Positions 17,074 to 24,547 of a stretch of 64,000 bases of DNA are shown here, in pieces. The stretch is from contig NZ_CP011340.1 in NCBI RefSeq assembly GCF_001278075.1, positions 7,747,501 to 7,811,500 on the forward strand, given 5' to 3'. Every line of letters begins with the position of its first letter. The stretch's first letter is position 1. The translations under genes and the position numbers were made by a program. This stretch comes from Streptomyces pristinaespiralis (GTDB lineage Bacteria; Actinomycetota; Actinomycetes; Streptomycetales; Streptomycetaceae). The notes below the pieces were generated by a model, which had not been told where the DNA came from, ran no database searches, and was given only the letters and a program-made list of their open reading frames with translations.

Positions 17074-17777
17074 AGGCGGGCCTCCAGCCGGTCAGCCAGG
17101 GAAGAATAATCGTGCTCCGGAAAAATGGTGGGGAAGAGCCCGAGCATTTGCTGCAGCCCCTCCACCGTCTCCTGGAAAAAGATGCCCTGCAGTGAAATGT
17201 CCGTGAAAAGGTACTGCCAGCCGAAGGTGCCTTTGGTGAGTACCAGCGCGGCCAGATAGTCGCAGTAGGTGGCATCCATTTTGATCAGGGGGGAATCCCG
17301 TCCCGGCAGGGTGCTCAGTCGTGCGTCGTAGTACCACATTTCCAGCGGATCGACGTGCTCCTGGAGACGGATGGCTGCGAAATGACCCGTCCCTGCATGC
17401 TGAGGAAAATCGACGACGCGAAGCTGGGTGAAGATCGCCAAGTCTCGCTCATTCGCAGTGTCGGCGGAGAATTGGGGGGCAGGTAGCAGAATGGAATCGT
17501 AAAGATCTCTGACCCTGAATTCACCACCGAATTCCGGAGACTGATTGACGCTGCGCCAGCGGCAAGAGACTTCCACCAGTCGGACATTGCACTCTCGCAG
17601 GGCGTCGTTCAAGGCCACGTGATCGAACCGGCGGAACATCGAAACGGATTTAGGATTGGCGGTGAGGCGCTCCTTCGTCGGCCCGCATTTGGAGAAGTCG
17701 ACTGTGAGGTGCTCGCTCCCGAGGATCTCGTTGAGGGAATTCACATGATTCTGTTCGCTCTCTGAGAGAGTGCGCAT
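17070..17777 (-). CDS. Candidate immunity/antitoxin protein for the CIS effector
   Basis: A 235-residue soluble, aromatic-rich protein that I cannot assign to a known family. It has no signal peptide or membrane segment. Recognisable stretches are MFRRFDHVALNDALRECNVR, DPLEMWYYDARLSTL and DYLAALVLTKGTFGWQYLFT. It begins 30 bases after the stop of the effector gene with AGGAG before its ATG, and its stop overlaps the start of the next structural gene (GTGA). Base composition is far below its neighbours (31 G+C of 60 in 17461-17520, against 47 of 60 in 11761-11820) and matches the effector tip. A small gene directly after a toxin tip, sharing its foreign composition and breaking a structural gene order, is the usual picture of immunity genes in polymorphic toxin systems. 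That role is inference. Confidence 0.6.
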   Translation of the reverse strand: MRTLSESEQNHVNSLNEILGSEHLTVDFSKCGPTKERLTANPKSVSMFRRFDHVALNDALRECNVRLVEVSCRWRSVNQSPEFGGEFRVRDLYDSILLPAPQFSADTANERDLAIFTQLRVVDFPQHAGTGHFAAIRLQEHVDPLEMWYYDARLSTLPGRDSPLIKMDATYCDYLAALVLTKGTFGWQYLFTDISLQGIFFQETVEGLQQMLGLFPTIFPEHDYSSLADRLEARL

Positions 17778-18850
17778 CGCGGCTCCTTGTCGCAGAAGAA
17801 TTGGTTGTCAGAAGGGGAGTGAGCCCCCCTCGGTCAGGATCTCATCGAGCCTCTTGTCGAAGTCCGGGAAGAAGGACGACGTTCTGCCGTGCCGGGCCTT
17901 CCGTGCATCCTCCCAGTCGATCAGCGCATCGATGAGCTCCTGCACATCGGCAACATCGCGGCCGTTCTTCCGCTTGAACTCCTTGATGGCTTTGTGGGCG
18001 GCCTCTGCAAAGGCCGGCGATACGTCTAGCAGATGCTTGAGCTGCCCTGATGTGGCGCCGTTGATGGTTATTCGCGCCCGCGACCCGGGTGTGGGGGGTT
18101 TCTCCGGCGCAACATGCTGTTCGTGGACGCCGCCCTTCGAGGCGTCCATCGTGACCCATTTACTCGTGTTGTTCTCTCGCTGCAGTTCGTGCCTCCCCCA
18201 GCGAGCCTGGATGTAGCTGGGGAACCCTTTTACTGCACCGGGGTGGTAGTTCACCCGAATGCGATACCAGATGGCCCTCTTGTTCGGTGCCTGTTCACTG
18301 ACACCGAGGTACCCGTACGCATGCTTTTCGATGGCATCCTTGAATTTGGTATTGACTGATGGTCCCCGGGCAGGCACCAGGTTCGATCCAACGGCGGGGC
18401 CGCCGAGTTGGTCAGAAAGAAGGTGCATGCGGACCCACCAGTTGGACGGATCGGTGTTGAGTTTGTGCAAATTGAGATGCCGGAATCCGATCGGTTCGTT
18501 CCGAGGTGCCTTGTCTGCGCTCGAGCCATGAGAGTTGGCGTACATTTTGGTGATGTAACGGGCCTCGAAATCGTGAGCCAGCTGGTTGTTGGCGAATTTG
18601 GGGACCTGAGTGGGGGGAAGATCGGGGTCGGCCTGCACATCTTCGTAGTCTTTTACATCCCCTTGTAGGTTGTTCTTTCCGCGGATGACGGGCCTTCGAG
18701 GGTTGAGTGTGGCAATGATGGTGAAGTCGGGGTCACCCCCGAGGCGGTTGAGACTCGTAAGCCGATAGTGTCGACGTAGTCCGTCCAACAGGCCCTGATG
18801 GCTCGGGATGGAGATTCCCTTCTGCAGTTCCTTCCTCAGGATCCTGCGAA
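17070..18850. other. Lower-GC block: effector tip plus candidate immunity gene
   Basis: By eye and by sample counts this block is much less GC-rich than the rest (29 of 60 in 18541-18600; 31 of 60 in 17461-17520), with many A/T-ending codons. It starts at the C-terminal ~350 codons of the 2148-aa protein and ends at the GTG of the CIS tube-type gene. Both edges coincide with functional boundaries, which suggests a replaced cassette rather than a random insertion. No transposase or repeat was seen at the edges. Confidence 0.75.
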
Positions 18851-21800
18851 TCCGTGCGACGATGAGGTCAAGGCGCCTCTCCTTCGACTCGTCGGAGTTC
18901 TCTTCCTGCTTGCGGTCGTTCTTCTTTTCGGATTTCTTCGGCTTCCTCGGGCCGCCGTCGGAGTCGTCGTCCTTCGGTTTACGGTCCTTGCCCTTCGGCC
19001 GGACCGGGTCCTGATCCTTGGGCTTGTCCGGGTCCTGGTCCTTCGGCTTGGTCGGATCCGTGTCCTTCGGCTTGGTCGGCGTCGCCTTGTCGTCCGGCTT
19101 CGGTGCCGTGGTGTCCTGGTCGTCCTTCGGCCGGGTGGAGTCCTTGTTGTCCTGCGGCCGGCCCGGGGTGTCGTTCTTCGGCTTGGGCGCGGGCGTGGGA
19201 TCGGGCTTCGGTTTGGGCTGAGGGGTCGGTGGCGCCTTCGGCTTCGGGGACGGCGTCGGGCGGGTGTCCGGCTTGTCGTCGGTGCGGTCCTGCGGCTTGC
19301 CGTTCCGGTTGTCCGCGGCGGGCTTCCTGTCGCCGTTCGAGGGCTTGGGCCCGGCCGGCCCCGGCGTCGTGTCCTTGGGCTTCCCCGGCGGCGTGGTCCT
19401 CGGCCTGTCCTGCGGCGTCCTGTCCTTGCCCGGGGCGGGTGAGGTCGGCTTCTTGGGGGTGGTGGCGGGGGTCGTCGCCGGCTGGTTCTGGCCTTGCTGG
19501 TCCTTGCCCGGGCCGCGCTTGTCGCCGGGCGGTGCGGCCGGCGGCGCCGGGCTCTTGTCCTTGTCGCCCTTGGGCTTGCCCAGATCCGCCGCCACGCCCT
19601 TGAGACGCTGACCCACCTTCGCCACGTACTTGCCGATGCCGCTCAGCAGCGCCTCGTACGCCAGCTCCAGCAGCGCCACGATCCCCGCCGCGACCGCCTT
19701 CGCGAAGAGGATGCCCGCGCCGCCCTGGCGGACGGCCTTCAGCCAGGTGATGACCGCGCCGATCGCGCGCAGGATCTCGCCGAGCGCGCCGATGGCGACC
19801 TTGATCGCGTCGATGACCGCCATCGCCCAGCCCGCGCCCGGGATCAGCTTGGCGACGACCTTGGTGATGACGATCTCGCCGATGATGAAGGGGAGCTGCG
19901 GGACGATCGCGTCCCATGTCTCCTTCACGATCTTCTCCAGGGTGTAACCACCCTTGATCAGCTTCTCGATGATCGCCTTCGGGATGCCGATGATCTCCTC
20001 GATCTTCGACTGGAACCACGACTTCACTGCCGCCTGTACCTCACGGAACAGGTGGTTCTTCGCCCCGTCCACCGCGGAGTTCTTCGCGCCGCTCAGCCAG
20101 CCGCCCGGGTCGGAGAGGAAGTCGACCGCGATGAGCATGAAGTCACCGAGCGCGCTGAGGAGTTTGGCGGCGTGGTCGAGGACGGTCTTGATCGCGTCCA
20201 CGACGGCCTTGATCACATCCATCAGCATCTTCTTGAGGACACTCAGGATGTCGCTCAGCAGCTTGGCGATGGCGTCGAGCAGATCGGTGATGATCTGCTT
20301 CAGTGCGGTGGCGAGCTTGTTGACGAGGGCGATCGCCGCCTCGATCAACGACGTGATGAACTTCCGGATCCGGTTGGCCAGTTCGATGACTGCCCGGACC
20401 ATGTTCTTCGCGAACTCGATCAGATCGTCGATGAGATTCTTGATCGTGTCGACGATGAAGCTGCGGGCCTCGTTGATCCAGCGTTCGACGGTCTCCTTGA
20501 AGTTCTTGATGAAGCCGACGACCGCGTCGCGTGCCGCCTTGATGACGCGGACGATCGCGTCCTTGATCTCGATGACCTTCTGCTTGATCCAGTCGAAGGC
20601 CTTGGTGATCCAGTTGCCCGATTCGCTGACGCTGTCGTCGCGCTTCTTCTCCGCGTCGCGTTCGGCCTTGGTGTTCTCGTCCTTGATCTTCTTGTCGCCG
20701 TCCTCCTTCTCCTTGGTGACGTCCTTGTCGGTCTTCTCCTCCCGGTCCTTGACGTCCTTGCGTACCTTGTCCTGGCGTTCGGTCTTCTTGGTGCCGAGGT
20801 TCTTGAGTTCCTCGTCCTGCTCCTTGCGCCAGTCCTCCCGCTGGGTGTTGACGTCGCTCAGCGCCTTCTCGCGCTCGCCCGTCTGGCTCTGCGTGTTGGT
20901 CGCGATCTCGGCGTCGACCTTCGCCTTGTGCTTCGACTGCGAGTCGCGGAAGTCCCTGTCCTTGGTCTGCCGGCCCTCCGACATGCCCTTCTGGCCGTCC
21001 CCGAACGCCCTTTGGAACTGCGGACCGCTGTCGTGCTCGGCCACCTCCGACGCCGCCTCCGGCGGCACGGCACCCGTCGACGCGCCCCCCTCGGGCACGC
21101 CGCCCTTCCCCCCGTCCGGCCCGGGAACCTTCCCCTTCATCTGCTCCTTCGGAGCATTCGGATAGACCTGGTCCTCACCCATGCCGCGGGCGGAGTCCTC
21201 ACGGGCCGTCGTGACGGTGTCCTGACCCTTGGTGTCCACGGCCGTGCCCTGCTCGCCCGCCGTCTGCTCGGCGGCGCCGGACATCTCCACGCCCGGCGCG
21301 TTGCCCGCCTGGGCCTGCTTGAGCGCCTCGTCCTTGGTCGGCAGGCCGGCGAACTTGGCCGCCAGTTCCTGCGCGTCCACCTCGAAGCCGACCCAGCTGA
21401 GCACCTTGCCGATGCCGAAGCCGAGGGCCATCTTGAAGGTGTCCCAGCCTCCGGGCTCCTCCGCCTTCTCCGCCTCGATCTGGCCTTCGGGCTCCTTGGC
21501 GCCCGTGACCTTGGCCTCCTCGTCCTTCGGGGCCTCGGACTTCTGCGCCGGATCCTGGGAGTACTGGGCCGGGGCGTCGGAGTTCGGCTTGCCCTCCAGC
21601 GTCTTCGGAGCGCCCGCCGGGCGCTGCATCGACGGCGGCGCCGACGCGAGGGTCTTGTGCTCGTCGCCGACGGTACGGTCCACAGAGCCGCCCACGCCGC
21701 CCATGGCCTCGAGGGCCTTGTGGGGCTTCAGCTTCGAGGCGGTGGACAGACCCGCCTCCGGGGACACGGCGGAAAGGTTCGGCGCCGGCCCGGAGTCCTT

Positions 21801-24254
21801 CTTCGCCTTCCTGGCCGCTGCCACCGCCCCGCCACGGCCGCGTGAACCGCCCCCGCCCTGCGGCGTCCTGGGCGCGGGCGCCGGCCGCCTCGACGGCGCG
21901 GCCTTGGGCGACGGAGCGGTCTCCGGTGCGGGAGCGGCGGCCGGAGCCTTCGCGGGCGCGGGGGCCGGAGGAGGCGCGGGCGCCGGGTTGCTCTGCGTGC
22001 TCTGTGCCGGGGCCGGGTCCGACGACGGGCCCTGGGCCTCACCGGCCGCGTCGCTGCTCGTCCCGCCGGACGTGTCCGTGTTGGACCCGCCGGTGACATG
22101 GGTGTCGCGCGCAGGGGAGGGCGCCGGCGCCCCGGCGGCCTGCTCGCCCGTGGCTGCGGGAGCCGGAGCTGCCGGCTTCTGCTCCTGCTTCGCCGCGGAT
22201 TCCGGCGCCGCCTTGCCGCCTGCCGCCTGCGGCGACGACTTCTCCTGCGCGGCGACCGGGCGGTCGCCCGCGGCCGGGGTGCCCTTCTCCTCCTTGGCAG
22301 CGGCTTCCTGGGTCGCGTCGCCGCTCTCCGACGTGCCGGGCTTCTCCTGAACGGCCGTCTGCGCCGCGACGGGCCCGGCTTTGGGATCGGCACCGCTCTT
22401 GGGGTCCTTCGACGCCGGAGCCGGAACGGGCGGCGCCGCGGCGGCCTTCTCCAGGGCGAGCCCGCCCGGCTCGCCGTCGCCCGGCACGCCTTCTTCGTCG
22501 GCTTCCGGTGCCTCCGCGACGTCGAGGGCGTCTGCGCCGTCCTCTTCCGTCCCGGCCGCCGCGTCCTCGGCGTCCTCCGCGTCCCGTTCGGCCTGCACCT
22601 TGTCGGCCCTGGTGACCGGGGGAGCGGGGAACGAGGGGGCCGCGGGTGCCGCGGACGGGTCGGTGTCGTCCGCGGTGGGCACGCCGGACACGTCGAGGTC
22701 CTGTGCGGGCAGGAAGTCCTCCGGCTGGAGCTTGATGTCCCAGGCGCTCTTCTCCCCGCCGCCGACCTCCACCTCAGAGGTGCTGTCGGACAGCTCCTCC
22801 TCGGCCTCCTCCCGCGGACCGTCGAGGTCCTGGTTCCGTACGCCGTCGAGCCTGCTGAACGGGCCGGGGTCCTGTACGCCCTTGCCCGCTGCCGTGGGCG
22901 ACCCGCCCGGCTTCTCCTGGCCCGCCCTGTCCTCGGGCCTGATCCGCTGTCCCGCCGTGAGCGCGTCGACCGCCCCCGGACGGTTCTTCGCCGCGGACTC
23001 CTCCTCGCTCGGGGCCTCGGCGACCTGCTGCTCCTCGCCCTCCTTGCCGCCCTGGGCGCCGGACTCCTTCTTCTCGCCCGCCTGCTGCCCGGCCGCCGAT
23101 GCGCTGCCCGAGGACGCGCCGCCGGCCCCGCCCGCCGCGGCCTGCGACTGCTCCTGCTGAGGTGCGGAGGCGGGGGCGGCCTGCTCCTGCCCGGCGGACG
23201 CCTGTCCGCCGTCCGCGCCCGACTGCTCGCCGCCCCGCGGTGCCTGCCCGCCCTGCGGAGTCGTGCCGTCCTGTGCGGTGCCGCCGTTCTGCGGCGTACT
23301 CCCGGGAGCGCCCTCGGGGTCCGTCCGGTCCTTCTCCGGGCCCGGCGCCGGCGCGGGCCTTTCCCGGTCCTGTTGCTCCTCCTCCGCGGCCCGCTGTTCC
23401 TGCTCCCGCTCGAAGGCCACCTCGTCGAACAGATCGCTCTCGGCGTGCGGGGCGTCCAGCGAGCCCTGCTCCTGTTCCTGTTCCTGCTCCTCGTCGCCGT
23501 CGAGCTCGTCGACGATGTCCAGCAGCCTCTCGTGCTCCGAGCTGAGCAGCCGGCTCTCCAGCCGGTCGAGGACGCTGTCCCGCAACTCCTCCGGCAGCCG
23601 CGCGAGCTGACGCCGCGTGCGTTTCGACCGGTCCTCCGGATCGCCCCGCAGCGATCGCGCCACGCCGTTGGCCAGCCGGTCCACCAGCGTCGCCGGATCG
23701 ATCTGCTCCAGCCGGCTCCGGTCCGCGTCCACGCGGGCGTACCGCAGCCAGCCGGGTGTCGCGGCGCCCGGCTCGACCTCGGGAGCGGCGGCCTCCTCCT
23801 CGCGTACGAGCGACTGCGCCGCCGACTCCGCCTCGCGCTCCATCGCCTGCTGCGGCAGGCTCACCGCGCCGGCGTCGCGGCCGGCCCGCAGCGTGCCGAG
23901 ACCGTGCGGGTTCTGCACCGTGTGCAGCAACTCGTGGGCGAGGAGGCGCTGCCCGTCGAGCGTGCCGGGCCGGTAGGCGCCCTCGCGGAAGAAGATGTCC
24001 TGGCCGACGGCGACCGCGTCCGCGCCCAGCATCTCGGTGAGCGTGCCCGCGTCCCGGTCGGTGTGCAGCCGGACCCGGCCGAAGTCGTGCCCGAGCTGCT
24101 CCTCCAGCTCCCTGCGCACGCTCAGGTCCAGCGGCTGGCCCGCCCCGCTGACGATGTTCTTCGGCTCCGGGGCGCCGGACCTGTCCCGGTCCTTGCGCTT
24201 GCGCCGCTTGCCCGCCTGGTCCGACCGCGACTCCTGCGAGTGGGAGGTGCTCAT
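17808..24254 (-). CDS. DUF4157 / tape-measure-like CIS effector with nuclease-like C-terminal tip (2148 aa)
   Basis: Order of regions: DUF4157 (eCIS core) at ~40-125 with DFGRVRLHTDRDAGTL and a zinc-protease-like HELLH at 107-111; long disordered Ala/Pro/Glu/Gln-rich stretches to ~1080; charged coiled coil ~1088-1205; amphipathic and hydrophobic helices ~1205-1560 (FIIGEIVITKVVAKLIPGAG), like phage tape-measure proteins; Lys/Pro/Asp repeats ~1560-1790; and a globular tip ~1800-2148. The tip contains WVRMHLLSDQLGGPAVGSNL near 1938-1957, followed by VPA, then IWYRIRVNYHPG. This recalls the H-L-x-D-x-x-G-G...N-L-x-P pattern of DNA/RNA non-specific endonuclease-like toxin tips. Streptomyces CISs have been reported to carry tape-measure-related effectors with endonuclease tips. 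Start and stop overlap or abut neighbours: ATGA with the 98-aa gene, and 30 bases to the candidate immunity gene. Confidence 0.82.
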   Translation of the reverse strand: MSTSHSQESRSDQAGKRRKRKDRDRSGAPEPKNIVSGAGQPLDLSVRRELEEQLGHDFGRVRLHTDRDAGTLTEMLGADAVAVGQDIFFREGAYRPGTLDGQRLLAHELLHTVQNPHGLGTLRAGRDAGAVSLPQQAMEREAESAAQSLVREEEAAAPEVEPGAATPGWLRYARVDADRSRLEQIDPATLVDRLANGVARSLRGDPEDRSKRTRRQLARLPEELRDSVLDRLESRLLSSEHERLLDIVDELDGDEEQEQEQEQGSLDAPHAESDLFDEVAFEREQEQRAAEEEQQDRERPAPAPGPEKDRTDPEGAPGSTPQNGGTAQDGTTPQGGQAPRGGEQSGADGGQASAGQEQAAPASAPQQEQSQAAAGGAGGASSGSASAAGQQAGEKKESGAQGGKEGEEQQVAEAPSEEESAAKNRPGAVDALTAGQRIRPEDRAGQEKPGGSPTAAGKGVQDPGPFSRLDGVRNQDLDGPREEAEEELSDSTSEVEVGGGEKSAWDIKLQPEDFLPAQDLDVSGVPTADDTDPSAAPAAPSFPAPPVTRADKVQAERDAEDAEDAAAGTEEDGADALDVAEAPEADEEGVPGDGEPGGLALEKAAAAPPVPAPASKDPKSGADPKAGPVAAQTAVQEKPGTSESGDATQEAAAKEEKGTPAAGDRPVAAQEKSSPQAAGGKAAPESAAKQEQKPAAPAPAATGEQAAGAPAPSPARDTHVTGGSNTDTSGGTSSDAAGEAQGPSSDPAPAQSTQSNPAPAPPPAPAPAKAPAAAPAPETAPSPKAAPSRRPAPAPRTPQGGGGSRGRGGAVAAARKAKKDSGPAPNLSAVSPEAGLSTASKLKPHKALEAMGGVGGSVDRTVGDEHKTLASAPPSMQRPAGAPKTLEGKPNSDAPAQYSQDPAQKSEAPKDEEAKVTGAKEPEGQIEAEKAEEPGGWDTFKMALGFGIGKVLSWVGFEVDAQELAAKFAGLPTKDEALKQAQAGNAPGVEMSGAAEQTAGEQGTAVDTKGQDTVTTAREDSARGMGEDQVYPNAPKEQMKGKVPGPDGGKGGVPEGGASTGAVPPEAASEVAEHDSGPQFQRAFGDGQKGMSEGRQTKDRDFRDSQSKHKAKVDAEIATNTQSQTGEREKALSDVNTQREDWRKEQDEELKNLGTKKTERQDKVRKDVKDREEKTDKDVTKEKEDGDKKIKDENTKAERDAEKKRDDSVSESGNWITKAFDWIKQKVIEIKDAIVRVIKAARDAVVGFIKNFKETVERWINEARSFIVDTIKNLIDDLIEFAKNMVRAVIELANRIRKFITSLIEAAIALVNKLATALKQIITDLLDAIAKLLSDILSVLKKMLMDVIKAVVDAIKTVLDHAAKLLSALGDFMLIAVDFLSDPGGWLSGAKNSAVDGAKNHLFREVQAAVKSWFQSKIEEIIGIPKAIIEKLIKGGYTLEKIVKETWDAIVPQLPFIIGEIVITKVVAKLIPGAGWAMAVIDAIKVAIGALGEILRAIGAVITWLKAVRQGGAGILFAKAVAAGIVALLELAYEALLSGIGKYVAKVGQRLKGVAADLGKPKGDKDKSPAPPAAPPGDKRGPGKDQQGQNQPATTPATTPKKPTSPAPGKDRTPQDRPRTTPPGKPKDTTPGPAGPKPSNGDRKPAADNRNGKPQDRTDDKPDTRPTPSPKPKAPPTPQPKPKPDPTPAPKPKNDTPGRPQDNKDSTRPKDDQDTTAPKPDDKATPTKPKDTDPTKPKDQDPDKPKDQDPVRPKGKDRKPKDDDSDGGPRKPKKSEKKNDRKQEENSDESKERRLDLIVARIRRILRKELQKGISIPSHQGLLDGLRRHYRLTSLNRLGGDPDFTIIATLNPRRPVIRGKNNLQGDVKDYEDVQADPDLPPTQVPKFANNQLAHDFEARYITKMYANSHGSSADKAPRNEPIGFRHLNLHKLNTDPSNWWVRMHLLSDQLGGPAVGSNLVPARGPSVNTKFKDAIEKHAYGYLGVSEQAPNKRAIWYRIRVNYHPGAVKGFPSYIQARWGRHELQRENNTSKWVTMDASKGGVHEQHVAPEKPPTPGSRARITINGATSGQLKHLLDVSPAFAEAAHKAIKEFKRKNGRDVADVQELIDALIDWEDARKARHGRTSSFFPDFDKRLDEILTEGGSLPF
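18960..19580 (-). repeat. Lys-Pro-Asp-rich degenerate repeats inside the effector
   Basis: Within the 2148-aa gene this stretch encodes tandem degenerate units such as TKPKDTDPTKPKDQDPDKPK, ending before the toxin tip. It is low-complexity, charged and surely unfolded. It acts as a long linker that separates the helical tape-measure-like part from the tip. Copies are diverged at DNA level, so slippage is possible but not obvious. Confidence 0.75.
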
Positions 24255-24547
24255 GACGTCACCTCGCCACGGCCCGACAGGCCGGCGTGCACCGCGCGCG
24301 CCAGCTCCTGGCCCAGGCGGCGCGCGGACGCGGTCGCGGGCAGCGGCGGCAGCCCCGCGAGCCCGTCCAGCGCACGGCCGCCGTCCGCCGCGAGCGGCAC
24401 CCCCCGCTCCCGTACGAGCCGGGTCAGCTCGGCCCGGAACGCCGCAGTGACGCGCTCCGCGTCGACACCCCGGCCGAAGCCGTCGAGCGCCAGCTCGCCG
24501 ATCTCCACCCGCACGGTCGCCTCGCGCGGAGCCTCGTTCAGACCCAT
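24251..24547 (-). CDS. Small CIS-operon protein (98 aa), possible effector partner
   Basis: A 98-residue protein with VRVEIGELALDGFGRGVDAE at residues ~12-31 and a helical C-terminal half. No signal peptide or membrane segment. It overlaps the ATPase gene by 10 bases (24538-24547) and the effector gene by ATGA (24251-24254), so its translation is linked to both. The V-x-I-x-x-L-x-L-x-G opening is of a kind seen beside DUF4157 genes. Position suggests a loading chaperone or adaptor for the effector, but this is only contextual. Confidence 0.75.
   Translation of the reverse strand: MGLNEAPREATVRVEIGELALDGFGRGVDAERVTAAFRAELTRLVRERGVPLAADGGRALDGLAGLPPLPATASARRLGQELARAVHAGLSGRGEVTS

Noticed and set aside
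17070..18850. Low-GC block as a prophage or transposon insertion
   Set aside because: No integrase, transposase, target duplication or tRNA edge; the block respects reading frames at both ends.
18960..19580. CRISPR-like repeats
   Set aside because: Repeats are degenerate codons for Lys/Pro/Asp inside one reading frame, without spacers.
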